From Bradyrhizobium sp. CSA207 (GTDB lineage: Bacteria > Pseudomonadota > Alphaproteobacteria > Rhizobiales > Xanthobacteraceae), in NCBI RefSeq assembly GCF_029051685.1, contig NZ_JAACFT010000037.1, positions 18,755 to 82,754 of the forward strand: a stretch of DNA of 64,000 bases. Reading direction: 5' to 3'. The translations under genes were made by a program, and so were the position numbers. The notes under the pieces were generated by a model, which made no database searches, had not been told where the DNA came from, and worked only from the letters and a program-made list of their open reading frames with translations. Positions 9,175 to 17,861 of this stretch are shown one piece after another (position 1 is the stretch's first letter; each line of letters starts with the position of its first letter).

Positions 9175-9364
9175 ACCCCTCCCGAAGGGAGAGGTCGGAT
9201 CGCATAAAATGCGATCCGGGTGAGGGGTTACAGTCTCACTGACCGCTGCGGCCCCTTACCCGGATTGCTTCGCAATCTGACCTTGCGTCCGAAAAATTTG
9301 CCAGAATGTGCGAACGGGCGGTTCTGACCAACCGCCCGCCGCTCTCCCCATCGGGGAGAGGTGG
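9175..9364. repeat. R3-family palindromic repeat with an extra hairpin inside one arm
   Basis: Left arm CCCCTCCCGAAGGGAGAGG with a GGATCGCATAAAATGCGATCC hairpin and GGTGAGGGG is answered by CCCTTACCCGGATTGCTTCGC and, about 70 bp later, CTCTCCCCATCGGGGAGAGG. The intervening segment contains a perfect 9-bp stem (CGGGCGGTT / AACCGCCCG, 9315-9338). It fills the gap between poxB and a convergent gene. Confidence 0.6.
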
Positions 9365-9385
9365 ACCCCGAGCCTCTTGCAGAGG

Positions 9386-9751
9386 TTAACCCCGCTTCAC
9401 CGACGGCGCAGGCAGCTGCTCGTCGCGGCGCTGGAAGCGCTGCCAGTGCAGCACGATGCCGATCAGAAGCGCCGGGACGAAGCCCAGCGCGATCAGGAAA
9501 TGCGGCAGTTGCTTCGGCGAGATGAAAGCGATGGCGATGTCGGAGATCAGCCAGAGTGCGGCGAACATCACCGCGAAATCCAAGCGCGGGCAGCGCAGAT
9601 AATAGAACACCGCGGTGATGACGATGGCTGGCCCGATCGCGATGCCGATCATGACCGTCGTCAGCTCCTTCGGCGTCAGCGCGTCGAGCATCATCGCTGC
9701 CAACAGCCAGATTGCGGCGAACATGGCGACGATGTCGAGCGGATGCCGCAA
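9386..9751 (-). CDS. small multi-pass membrane protein, unknown function
   Basis: I do not recognise this protein. With the TTG start at 9751 it has 121 residues. That start is supported by GAGAGGA seven bases upstream. It consists almost entirely of about four hydrophobic segments: IVAMFAAIWLLAAMMLDAL, a segment around IGIAIGPAIVITAVFYYL, a segment around FAVMFAALWLISDIAIAF, and FLIALGFVPALLIGIVL. A short charged cytoplasmic tail (QRRDEQLPAPSVKRG) follows. The two halves look alike (MFAAIWLL...LTPKEL and MFAALWLI...ISPKQL), so it is probably an internal duplication of a two-helix unit. It stands alone between poxB and a thioesterase gene. Confidence 0.65.
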   Translation of the reverse strand: MRHPLDIVAMFAAIWLLAAMMLDALTPKELTTVMIGIAIGPAIVITAVFYYLRCPRLDFAVMFAALWLISDIAIAFISPKQLPHFLIALGFVPALLIGIVLHWQRFQRRDEQLPAPSVKRG

Positions 9752-9819
9752 CCCAATTCCTCTCGCAGGAAACGCACTATCGTTGTGGCCGCAAACCCCG
9801 TCCGTCAAGTAAAATACGC

Positions 9820-10728
9820 CTATTCCTCGTCGCTTCCGGGCGTCGGGCGCAGCATGAAATGACCGAAGGCGGAGGCGATCGGCCTATTCGCATCGTCCTG
9901 CCAGGCCCGCGCCTCGAAGGCGACGATGCGCCGGCCCTGCTTGACGATCGAGACATTGGCAAAGCTGTCCAGCGCGCGGCCGGAACGCAAATAGTTGACA
10001 GTGAGTCCGATCGGTTTGGGTAGTGCGGCGATCCCGAGCTCGCGCGTCACGCCGACGATCGCCGTGGTCTCGAGGAAGGCCCCGGTCATGCCGCCATGGA
10101 TGGCAGGCAGGATCGGATTGCCGATGATCTTTGGCGAGAACGGCATCGTCAGCGTGCCGTCGTCGTTGATGCGAATGCCGAGCCAGCGCGCGAACGGGCT
10201 GCTCGCGAACGCGCCGTCCGGGTCCTCCGGCGCCTCCAGCGTCGGGATGCTGCGCAAATCCATCCTGCGGTCCGCCAGCATGTTGGTGCGATTGGCGCCG
10301 ATCATGAAGCAGGCGGTCGCGGTCGCGACCGGATCGCCCTCGGATTCCTGATAGGCGGTGGAGCGCACGAACGCGATCGAGCGGGTGGTACGGTAGCAGA
10401 CCGAATGCGCCTTGATGTCGAGGCCAGGGGTCGCCGGTTTCTGGTAGTCGATGCGCAGATCCAGCGTCGCGATCGCGCTTGTGCCGTCGAGCGCGAGCTG
10501 CACCGCCATGCCGCAGCTCTCGTCCAGCATCGCCGTGACGACGCCGCCGTGCAGCACACCGGTCTCGGTGTCGCCGACGAACACGGGCCGGAAGGGCAGG
10601 CTCGACCAAGCCTCGCCCGGCCCGAACCGGTCGAGCTGGAGCCCGCTGATATGGCCGTAGTCGGAGCGGCGGCCCTGGATGGCCTCGGCGAGTTCCTCGA
10701 ACGGGAGCGTGGTCGGAGAGGTGGACAT
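9820..10728 (-). CDS. PaaI-type thioesterase with two hotdog domains
   Basis: This 302-residue protein is built from two hotdog-fold thioesterase domains, about residues 25-145 and 165-295. Each has its own active-site helix: HGGVVTAMLDESCG in the first and HGGMTGAFLETTA in the second. Such enzymes hydrolyse acyl- or aryl-CoA thioesters in the cytoplasm. Single-domain PaaI enzymes are about 140 residues and act as dimers, so the fused form is an internal pseudo-dimer. The acyl-CoA specificity cannot be read. No obvious operon partner. Confidence 0.85.
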   Translation of the reverse strand: MSTSPTTLPFEELAEAIQGRRSDYGHISGLQLDRFGPGEAWSSLPFRPVFVGDTETGVLHGGVVTAMLDESCGMAVQLALDGTSAIATLDLRIDYQKPATPGLDIKAHSVCYRTTRSIAFVRSTAYQESEGDPVATATACFMIGANRTNMLADRRMDLRSIPTLEAPEDPDGAFASSPFARWLGIRINDDGTLTMPFSPKIIGNPILPAIHGGMTGAFLETTAIVGVTRELGIAALPKPIGLTVNYLRSGRALDSFANVSIVKQGRRIVAFEARAWQDDANRPIASAFGHFMLRPTPGSDEE

Positions 10729-10878
10729 CGTGACGTTCTAGACCAGTGCCGCGCGCCGCGCAAAACCCCGCGTGCGCCGTCTAAGGCTGGTCTGCCGGGG
10801 GGCGGTTTGGCCTCGACAGAGCCGGGCGAAGCAACGATGGTGGGCGTCCTGTTCGTCCACTACCCGTAAGGAGTGCCC

Positions 10879-11196
10879 ATGGCCGATCCCGACACGCCCG
10901 CCACCAGCCAGGGTCCCGTCACCATTTCGAGCTCCAGCGCGGAGCGGGCGCCCATCGTCTATTTCGACGGCGCCTCCTGCTTCGGCCACCACAACGGTGC
11001 GATCCAGATCGAGCTCGCCGCGAACCTCTTGATGCCGGTCGGCGCCGCCGTCAGGGTCGACGTGGTCCAGACCGCGCATCTGCGCTGTAGCGTCGCCGCG
11101 GCGCTGGCGCTGCGCGAGGCGCTCGACAAGGCGCTCGCGATGTATCAGCAGGGGCGGCAGCAGCCGACGGAGGAGATTCCGGCTGTGAAGAATTGA
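10879..11196 (+). CDS. hypothetical protein, 105 aa
   Basis: I do not recognise a family. The ATG at 10879 has AAGGAG five bases upstream and is preferred to an in-frame GTG at 10873. After a Ser/Thr-rich N-terminus the protein has a compact segment (PIVYFDGASCFGHHNGAIQIELAAN, then VVQTAHLRCSVAAALALREALDKAL) that looks like a small alpha/beta domain ending in an amphipathic helix. It has no signal peptide or membrane segment. It is transcribed divergently from the thioesterase gene and ends 14 bp before a convergent SEC-C gene. Confidence 0.65.
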   Translation: MADPDTPATSQGPVTISSSSAERAPIVYFDGASCFGHHNGAIQIELAANLLMPVGAAVRVDVVQTAHLRCSVAAALALREALDKALAMYQQGRQQPTEEIPAVKN

Positions 11197-11209
11197 GGCT
11201 GGCAGCGAA

Positions 11210-12088
11210 TCAGCCTGCGAGATTTGCGTTCAGGCAGCACTTCTTGAACTTCTTTCCGCTGCCGCATGGGCAGGGGTCGTTGCGGCCGACGTGTCGGAAC
11301 GGGTTGCGTTCGGGATCATAGAATGACACCGGTGCTGGTTTCTTTGCGCGAGGCTCCGGATTGAAGGCGGCCCATGTCGACAGTTCCAGAATCGTGTCGT
11401 CGAATAAGGTCAAGTCATTTTCGGCGCGGAACGGCGGAGCATCGGGATTGTCGAGCGTGTATTGCAGATCTCCTTCGAAATCCGCGTATGAAAGCCACCC
11501 TTTCTCGATGAATCCTTGTGCAAAGGCGCGTTCAACCAACGGCTTCAGACTGGAGAGTCCAAGCCAGGCAATCGATTGCTGCCAACCGGACCAGACATAA
11601 CAATAATCTTGCGGCCGAAGCCGGTCATAGCACTCGCGCAAGAATTGTTCGGACCATGCGCGCGAAACGTCTCCGCGCAAGGTCAATAGCGCGATCGCCT
11701 CGATCATGCGTGAACGCACGAATTCTTCGGCATCTTCATCATAGATGATGTCGCACAATGGCTGCAGGTTGCCATCGAACACGGAGGCCATCACGCGGTG
11801 AGTCGTCTCGGTGATTGCACCGCCCAAGACCGCATCCACGACGTCGGGGGGCTTGCGCAAAAATCTTGCAAGCACCGGGTAGGCAGGCTTCACGCGCCAT
11901 TCGCCAAGGAGGTGGAACGCGAAGAACAGCGCTTCTTTGTAATTCGTTCGATCAGGCGATTCGATTTCTTCGAAGGCACGCAAGAAGACGGGAATGACCG
12001 AGTCCTTGTCAGCCCGCGCCGCCTGAATCGCTTCGGTCGGAAAACCCGCCTTCTTGTTGAGGCCTTCAAGGATCTGCAACGGGTCCAT
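11210..12088 (-). CDS. DUF1186-like protein with C-terminal SEC-C zinc motif
   Basis: This 292-residue protein ends in a SEC-C motif (RNDPCPCGSGKKFKKCC), the zinc-binding tail also found on SecA. The upstream region is helical and repeat-like (FAFHLLGEWRVKPAYPVLARFL, then VVDAVLGGAITETTHRVMASVFDGN), as in DUF1186 proteins. The function is unknown. The start at 12088 has GGAGG seven bases upstream. Base usage is slightly more AT-rich than the neighbours (many AAT, GAT and TTT codons), which may mean it was acquired later. The amidase gene lies upstream on the same strand with only a 34-bp gap. Confidence 0.8.
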   Translation of the reverse strand: MDPLQILEGLNKKAGFPTEAIQAARADKDSVIPVFLRAFEEIESPDRTNYKEALFFAFHLLGEWRVKPAYPVLARFLRKPPDVVDAVLGGAITETTHRVMASVFDGNLQPLCDIIYDEDAEEFVRSRMIEAIALLTLRGDVSRAWSEQFLRECYDRLRPQDYCYVWSGWQQSIAWLGLSSLKPLVERAFAQGFIEKGWLSYADFEGDLQYTLDNPDAPPFRAENDLTLFDDTILELSTWAAFNPEPRAKKPAPVSFYDPERNPFRHVGRNDPCPCGSGKKFKKCCLNANLAG

Positions 12089-12122
12089 GTCGTGTCCTCC
12101 GATAGAGCGGCTTGTTTCCATC

Positions 12123-13598
12123 TCACCCGTTCGCCACATGCACCTTCGGCTTCTTGCCGTCGTTCCACTTGCCGTCGAGCGCGCGCTCGATCTGCGCAGC
12201 AAGTTGCAGCAGCAGGCCGTCATTGGCCTGCTTGGCAATGGCCTGGATGCCGAGCGGCAGGCCGTGCTCGTGGGTCGCCATCGGCATCGAGATCGCGGGC
12301 ATGCCGCAGAGATTGGCGAGCGGCGTAAACGCAAAATTGCGCCAGAGTTTGCCGAACCAGTCGAGCACGTCGGGATTGTCGGAGATGGTGAGATACTCTT
12401 TCGTGCCAACCTTCGGCGTCGGCAGCGCGGTGATCGGCGTCAGGATCACGTCCCACTGCTCGAAGAAGGCACCGAAGCCGCGCGAAATCGTGTTGAACAC
12501 GCCTTGCATCTTCGCGCGCTCGGCGAAGCTGGTGTGCCGGCCTGCTTCCCAGATGCGGATGTTCATGGGTTCGATGAGATCTTCCGGCGGCCGTTCCAAC
12601 CCGCGCGCGGCGAGCATGTTGGAAATCACCACGGCAAAATTGCTGATGTAGCAGGCGGTCTGCGCCTCGAATGCGGCGCGAAAGTCGAGCTCGGGCAAGG
12701 CATAGTCGACGTGATGACCAAGGCCTTCGAGGAAGCGGCCGGTCTTCGCCAACTCGGCGGCGATGTGCGGCGTCGCGGTGTAGTCGCCCCAATTGTGCGA
12801 CAGCGCAATTCGCAACTTGCCCGGATCGCGCTTGATCATCTCGCTGTAAGGCTGCGCCGTGGTCCAGAACGGCATGAACTCGCCGGGCGCGGGTCCGCGG
12901 GCGTGGTCGACGAAGACAGCGGTGTCGCGCACGGAGCGCGACTGGCAACCCTGGATCGAGACGAGGCCGGTGAGGTCCGACATGTGCGGGGCGAGCGAGA
13001 ACACGCCGCGCGAGACCTTCAGCCCGATATTGCCGTTGACGCCGGCGGGAATGCGGATCGAGCCGCCGCCGTCGGTTGCATGCGCGATCGGCACCACGCC
13101 GGCCGCGACCATCGCCGCACTACCCGCCGACGAGCCGCAGGTGGTGTAGTCGGTGTCCCAGGGATTGCGCGTGACATAAACGGCGGGATTGTCCGCCGAA
13201 CTGCACACGCCGAATTCCGGCGTCGTGGTTCGCCCGATCAGGTTCAGCCCGGCCTGACGGAATTTTCCGGTGAGGAACGTGTCGGCGGCGGCGCGATTGC
13301 CGCGCATCAGGAGCGAGCCCATCTCCTGAAGCCGGCCCTTCATGGTCGGCCCCAAATCCTTCATCAGGAACGGCAGGCCGGCGAACGCACCGGCGAGATT
13401 GGCGCCGTCCTTGGCCGGGTCGGCGATCACGTCCTCGAACAGCTCGACCACGCCCGAAAGCGCCGGATTGACCTTGGCGACGCCGGCGGCGGCCTGGCGC
13501 GCCAAGTCCTTCGCCGTGAGCTCGCCCTTGCGGACGCGCGCCGCCAGCCCCACGCCATCGTGCTGCGCCCATTCGTTCCAGCTCATCGGCAAAGTCAT
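12123..13598 (-). CDS. amidase signature enzyme
   Basis: This is a 491-residue amidase-signature hydrolase that cleaves C-N bonds. The Ser-cisSer-Lys triad is visible: the lysine in FLMKDLG near residue 85, the cis-serine in CGSSAGSAAM near residue 160, and the nucleophile in DGGGSIRIPA. I used the ATG at 13598; a TTG at 13607 and an ATG at 13583 are alternatives. It is on the same strand as, and 132 bp downstream of, a cyanuric acid amidohydrolase/barbiturase family gene. A role on the biuret-, allophanate- or ureido-type product of that enzyme is therefore plausible but not shown. The SEC-C gene follows closely. Confidence 0.85.
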   Translation of the reverse strand: MTLPMSWNEWAQHDGVGLAARVRKGELTAKDLARQAAAGVAKVNPALSGVVELFEDVIADPAKDGANLAGAFAGLPFLMKDLGPTMKGRLQEMGSLLMRGNRAAADTFLTGKFRQAGLNLIGRTTTPEFGVCSSADNPAVYVTRNPWDTDYTTCGSSAGSAAMVAAGVVPIAHATDGGGSIRIPAGVNGNIGLKVSRGVFSLAPHMSDLTGLVSIQGCQSRSVRDTAVFVDHARGPAPGEFMPFWTTAQPYSEMIKRDPGKLRIALSHNWGDYTATPHIAAELAKTGRFLEGLGHHVDYALPELDFRAAFEAQTACYISNFAVVISNMLAARGLERPPEDLIEPMNIRIWEAGRHTSFAERAKMQGVFNTISRGFGAFFEQWDVILTPITALPTPKVGTKEYLTISDNPDVLDWFGKLWRNFAFTPLANLCGMPAISMPMATHEHGLPLGIQAIAKQANDGLLLQLAAQIERALDGKWNDGKKPKVHVANG

Positions 13599-13730
13599 GC
13601 GGTCCAAACCTCTTCGTGCGGCGCCATCTTAGTTTCGCACAGGAACAGTTTAATCAACTGAGCCGGCGCGAAGGGCAGGGTTGCGCCGGATGGAGGGGTC
13701 GTTGGCGAGCCGGCGTTGCATGCGCACGCA

Positions 13731-14843
13731 TCAATTCGAGAGTTTTGCGATCACTGCAACCGGCCCGCCGCCGGCCGGCCCCTGGTGCTCGGCGCCACCG
13801 GAGACGTAGACCGCACTGGTGCCTGCGAGGCCGGCGATCAGGCCGCCGACCGCGGCGCGGGCGTGGCGTGTCGAGCTGATGTCGGTGTCTTCCAGCATGG
13901 TGTGGCGCAAGCCGCGCACGCTGCCGTTCGGCGAGGCCTCCGTCTTGGCGAAGATATTGACGAACTCGCGCCCTGCGGTTGCCTGCGGCGCGATCCCGAG
14001 TCCGACGCTGTTCAGCGCTGCGATCACCGCGGCGGAGTCGATGGCGTCGCTCATCACGGCGTGCCCGATCTCGAACTGGCTCACCGATGACGCCGAATTG
14101 CCGAGCACGATGACGACGTTGTGCATCAGCTCGATGCCGGCCGAGGTGGAGGCAACCTTCGAGAACCAATTGTAGCGCCGCAGCACGTCCCCGTCGCCGA
14201 TATCGGATGCGATCTCGCCAAGCGCGACCGCAACCCCGAGCGCGGAGGCGCCGCGCGAATACGCCATCGAGCCGTAGGCGCTGGTCGTCGCCGTTTGGTT
14301 GCCGCGCGCGCTTGCGGCCTCGACACGGTCGCTGGTCAGCAGCGGGCACTTGATCTGCACGAAATGGACGTCGGCGGGATCAGTGATCCCAGCATCGTCC
14401 ATCGCGGCTTTCACGGCCTTGGCCGTTTCCGCGATCTGCGCGGAGCGTCCGAGCTCTTCGGGGAGGAAATCCCTCGTGTGTGCCATACCGATGCTCAGGC
14501 GTTTGCCGGAGATGCCTGCCGGCCGGTGCTCGATCTCCTGGCGCGTGAATACGGTGATGTGCGGGCTGAGCACGCCCTCGGTGCCGCCGGACATCACGAA
14601 GGCGATGCGCTGCTCGACCTCGTGCGGAGCAAGGCCTAGATGGGGCGCCAGCGCGGTGCACAGCGCAGCAACCGCGTATTCCCGGGTGAAATCATTGACG
14701 CCGCCATTGCCCTCGGTCTTGCCGAGGATCGCCAGGATCGATGCCGGATCGATCGCGCCGGAGCCGATCATGCTCATGAGGCCGGACACGTCGCCGGGGC
14801 CTTTGGTGGCGATCCTGATGACGCTGACCGATGTCGTCCGCAT
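13731..14843 (-). CDS. ring-opening amidohydrolase (cyanuric acid amidohydrolase/barbiturase family)
   Basis: This 370-residue protein belongs to the small AtzD/barbiturase family, which hydrolytically opens the ring of cyanuric acid or barbituric acid. The family has three similar domains, each giving a Ser-Lys pair. Visible landmarks are EGNGGVNDFTREYA, the serine loop MSGGTEGVLSPH near residue 85, GNSASSVSQFEIGHAVMSDAIDSAA, and the C-terminal loop VSGGAEHQGPAGGGPVAVI. Length fits AtzD (about 363). The family is rare and distinctive, so the assignment is firm, but cyanurate and barbiturate cannot be separated by eye. The amidase gene downstream may act next. A dyad lies 41-63 bp upstream of the start. 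Confidence 0.9.
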   Translation of the reverse strand: MRTTSVSVIRIATKGPGDVSGLMSMIGSGAIDPASILAILGKTEGNGGVNDFTREYAVAALCTALAPHLGLAPHEVEQRIAFVMSGGTEGVLSPHITVFTRQEIEHRPAGISGKRLSIGMAHTRDFLPEELGRSAQIAETAKAVKAAMDDAGITDPADVHFVQIKCPLLTSDRVEAASARGNQTATTSAYGSMAYSRGASALGVAVALGEIASDIGDGDVLRRYNWFSKVASTSAGIELMHNVVIVLGNSASSVSQFEIGHAVMSDAIDSAAVIAALNSVGLGIAPQATAGREFVNIFAKTEASPNGSVRGLRHTMLEDTDISSTRHARAAVGGLIAGLAGTSAVYVSGGAEHQGPAGGGPVAVIAKLSN

Positions 14844-15180
14844 TATAGTCCTCGTGTGGAGTTCAGGGGCCCGGCGGACAAACCAGCCGCTGAACCGGAG
14901 CGGCTGTCAAGATGCTGTTGTGGCCTTTGTGTCGCTGACAGAAGCAAGTAACGTCGCGCTATTCTCGATAGTTCACCGTCATCCGGCTATTTTGGTCTGG
15001 CGCGAAGGAGAGAGCCTGCCACCCGCACGATTGTGGCGAGATCGCATCGCACCAGCAAAAAAACCTCTGTCGACGGTTGCGCGCCGCACCTTGATGAATC
15101 AACCTTGGTTGGTCCATAAGCGGCGTCCCGCGGCCCGGTTTCGGTTTCCGCGTTGCGTGCTTGGATAGAGGGGTTCTCGC
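14844..15180. other. divergent intergenic region between ring-opening hydrolase and tex
   Basis: No gene is supported here. It must hold the promoters of the two divergent genes. The only clear element is the dyad CAGCCGCT / AGCGGCTG near the hydrolase side. No palindromic repeat family is present. Confidence 0.5.
14884..14906. promoter_or_regulatory. dyad upstream of ring-opening amidohydrolase gene
   Basis: CAGCCGCT (14884-14891) and AGCGGCTG (14899-14906) are perfect 8-bp inverted arms with a 7-bp spacer, 41-63 bp upstream of the start codon. Spacing suits a regulator site, but no matching regulator is identified. Confidence 0.3.
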
Positions 15181-17514
15181 GTGGCGAATATCAACCAGAA
15201 AATTGCGCAGGAGCTTGGGGTTCGCCCGGAGCAGGTCGAGGCGGCGGTGACGTTGCTCGACGGTGGCGCCACGGTTCCCTTCATCGCCCGCTACCGCAAG
15301 GAAGCGACCGGTGCGCTCGACGACACGCAATTGCGCAACCTGGAGGAGCGCCTAGCTTACCTGCGCGAGCTCGAAGACCGCCGCAAGGCCATCCTCGAAT
15401 CGGTACGCGAGCAGGGCAAGCTCGACGCGGCCTTGGAAGCGACCATTCTCGCCGCCGACAGCAAGGCGCGGCTCGAAGACATCTATCTGCCGTTCAAGCC
15501 GAAGCGCCGCACCAAGGCGGAGATCGCCAGGGAAGCCGGCCTCGAGCCGCTCGCCAATAAGCTGATGGCGGAGCCTGCCAGCGATCCGAAACTCGTGGCC
15601 GAAGCCTTCGTCAACGCCGAGAAGGGCGTCGCGGATGCTGCCGCCGCACTGGACGGTGCCCGCGCCATCCTGGTCGAGCGTTTTGATGAGGATGCCGACC
15701 TGATTGGCGCTTTGCGCGAGGAGATGTGGACCAATGCGCGCATGGCATCCAAGGTGCGCGACGGCAAGAAGACGGAAGGCGAGAAGTTCGCCGACTATTT
15801 TGATTTCTCCGAGCCACTGACCAAGCTGCCCTCGCACCGCATCCTCGCGATGTTCCGTGGAGAAAAAGAAGAAATCCTCGACCTCCAGATCCAGGCCGAG
15901 GCTGAGGCGCCGCCCGCGGGCGTGCCGGGCGCCTATGAGTTGAAGATCATGAAGCGGTTCGGTATCGCCGATCTCAAGCGGCCCGGCGACCGCTGGATGA
16001 TCGACACCGTGCGCTGGGCCTGGCGCACCAAGATCCAGGTGCATCTCAACATCGATCTGCGCATGCGGCTGTGGAATGCGGCCGAGACAGAGGCCGTGCG
16101 CGTGTTCGCCTCGAACCTGCGCGACCTCTTGCTTGCCGCGCCCGCCGGCACCCGCGTCACCATGGGGCTCGATCCCGGCTTCCGCACCGGCGTCAAGGTC
16201 GCCGTGATCGACGCAACAGGCAAGGTGGTCGACACTGCCGTGATCTATCCGCACGAGCCGCAGCGGCAGTGGAACGAGGCGCTCGCGATCCTCGGCAAGC
16301 TGGCGCTGAAGCATCGCGTCGAGCTGATCGCGATCGGCAACGGCACTGCATCGCGCGAGACCGACAAGCTCGCAGCCGACCTCGTCAAGGGCCTGCCCGA
16401 CTTGAAGATGACCAAGATCGTGGTGTCGGAGGCTGGCGCGTCGGTCTATTCGGCCTCCGCCTTTGCTTCGCAGGAATTGCCGAGCCTGGACGTCACCTTG
16501 CGCGGCGCGGTCTCGATTGCCCGGCGCCTCCAGGACCCGCTCGCCGAGCTCGTCAAGATCGAGCCCAAGGCGATCGGCGTCGGCCAGTATCAGCACGATC
16601 TCGGCGAGGCCAAGCTCGCTCGCTCGCTCGATGCCGTGGTCGAAGACTGCGTGAACGCCGTTGGCGTCGACGTCAACACTGCCTCCGCGCCGCTGCTCGC
16701 GCGGGTGTCAGGTGTAGGCTCCGGCCTCGCACAGAGCATCGTGCAGCATCGCGACGCCAACGGCCCGTTCAAGTCGCGAAAGGCACTGAAAGACGTGCCG
16801 CGGCTCGGGCCGAAGGCGTTCGAGCAGTGCGCGGGCTTCTTGCGCATTCTCGGCGGCGAGGACCCGCTCGATGCCTCCGGCGTGCATCCGGAAACCTATC
16901 CGGTGGTGCGGCGGATTCTCAGCGCCACCAAGAGCGATATCAAGGCACTGATCGGCAACAGCGATATCGTGCGCATGCTGAAGCCGAAAGACTATGTCGA
17001 CGAAACATTCGGTCTGCCGACCATCACCGACATCCTGCGCGAACTGGAAAAGCCCGGCCGCGACCCGCGCCCGGCGTTCAAGGCCGCGGTGTTCAAGGAA
17101 GGCGTCGAGGAGATCAAGCATCTCAAGAAGGGCATGATCCTGGAGGGCACGGTGAGCAACGTCGCCGCCTTCGGCGCCTTTGTCGACATCGGCGTGCACC
17201 AGGACGGGCTCGTCCACATCTCGGCGATGTCGAAGACCTTCATCAAGGATCCCCGCGAGGTGGTGAAGCCCGGCGACATCGTCAAGGTAAAGGTGCTGGA
17301 CTTCGAGGTCGCACGCAAGCGCATCTCGCTGACGCTGCGGCTCGACGACGAGGTCGGCGAGAAGAAGGATGCGCCCGGCATGCAGCGCGACAATTCGCGC
17401 AACACCGCCCGCATGACATCGTCGGCGCCGCGCAAGCAGGAGTCCTCCGGCGGCGGCGCTCTCGCCGAAGCCCTGCGCCGCGCAGCCGAGAAGAACGGCG
17501 GCAAGCGGGCGTGA
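15181..17514 (+). CDS. tex: Tex-family RNA-binding transcription accessory protein
   Basis: Tex is a conserved cytoplasmic nucleic-acid-binding protein related to eukaryotic Spt6. At 777 residues the length is normal. Domains in order: helical Tex N-terminus (GVRPEQVEAAVTLLDGGATV, FIARYRKEATGALDD); a YqgF/RNase H-like fold (GLDPGFRTGVKVAVID near residue 328); a helix-hairpin-helix (VNTASAPLLARVSGVG near residue 500); and an S1 domain (LEGTVSNVAAFGAFVDIGVHQDGLVHIS near residue 650). The tail is basic and Ser/Ala-rich. Start is GTG at 15181 with AGAGGGG upstream. It is apparently monocistronic. Confidence 0.95.
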   Translation: MANINQKIAQELGVRPEQVEAAVTLLDGGATVPFIARYRKEATGALDDTQLRNLEERLAYLRELEDRRKAILESVREQGKLDAALEATILAADSKARLEDIYLPFKPKRRTKAEIAREAGLEPLANKLMAEPASDPKLVAEAFVNAEKGVADAAAALDGARAILVERFDEDADLIGALREEMWTNARMASKVRDGKKTEGEKFADYFDFSEPLTKLPSHRILAMFRGEKEEILDLQIQAEAEAPPAGVPGAYELKIMKRFGIADLKRPGDRWMIDTVRWAWRTKIQVHLNIDLRMRLWNAAETEAVRVFASNLRDLLLAAPAGTRVTMGLDPGFRTGVKVAVIDATGKVVDTAVIYPHEPQRQWNEALAILGKLALKHRVELIAIGNGTASRETDKLAADLVKGLPDLKMTKIVVSEAGASVYSASAFASQELPSLDVTLRGAVSIARRLQDPLAELVKIEPKAIGVGQYQHDLGEAKLARSLDAVVEDCVNAVGVDVNTASAPLLARVSGVGSGLAQSIVQHRDANGPFKSRKALKDVPRLGPKAFEQCAGFLRILGGEDPLDASGVHPETYPVVRRILSATKSDIKALIGNSDIVRMLKPKDYVDETFGLPTITDILRELEKPGRDPRPAFKAAVFKEGVEEIKHLKKGMILEGTVSNVAAFGAFVDIGVHQDGLVHISAMSKTFIKDPREVVKPGDIVKVKVLDFEVARKRISLTLRLDDEVGEKKDAPGMQRDNSRNTARMTSSAPRKQESSGGGALAEALRRAAEKNGGKRA

Positions 17515-17523
17515 TGTCCTAAC

Positions 17524-17590
17524 ATCTCCCCGCTCTTCCGCGGGGAGAGGTCGGAATTCGCGCGCAGCGCAAATTCCGGGTGAGGGGGGA
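17524..17590. repeat. R3-family repeat, single arm
   Basis: CTCCCCGCTCTTCCGCGGGGAGAGG is followed by a GGAATTCGCGCGCAGCGCAAATTCC hairpin and GGTGAGGGGG, right after the tex stop. It is a half copy of the longer R3 palindrome and could end tex transcription. Confidence 0.65.
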
Positions 17591-17637
17591 GCCCCCGCGA
17601 GTTGAGCTGCTCAACGTACGGAGAGCTCTATCCACGT

Positions 17638-17724
17638 CGTCATTGCGAGTGCAGCGAAGCAATCCAGACTGCCTTCGCCGGGACAGTCTGGATTGCTTCG
17701 TCGCAAGGGCTCCTCGCAATGACG
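17638..17724. repeat. palindromic intergenic repeat, family R1
   Basis: It begins CGTCATTGCGAGTGCAGCGAAG and ends CTCCTCGCAATGACG, with AATCCAGACTG and CAGTCTGGATT as inner arms, about 87 bp. The same element recurs at 27263, 32940, 37362 and 60792, with a half copy at 56291. Confidence 0.85.
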
Positions 17725-17861
17725 AGGAGAGGGCGGGTCCGCGTCCCTGACTTCTGCGTCAGAATCTGGCGCATTTGTAAGTTGAAGGCGGCCGTCCATT
17801 CTTCTCATCTGATCCTTCTCGCGCGGCAGAACTGTCGCTGCGCAGCACGGAGGATGCTTCG

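Noticed and set aside
12054..13661. Long plus-strand open frame (about 535 codons) opposite the amidase gene
   Set aside because: It is the antisense of a well-supported amidase; high GC makes such frames common and no family motif is present.
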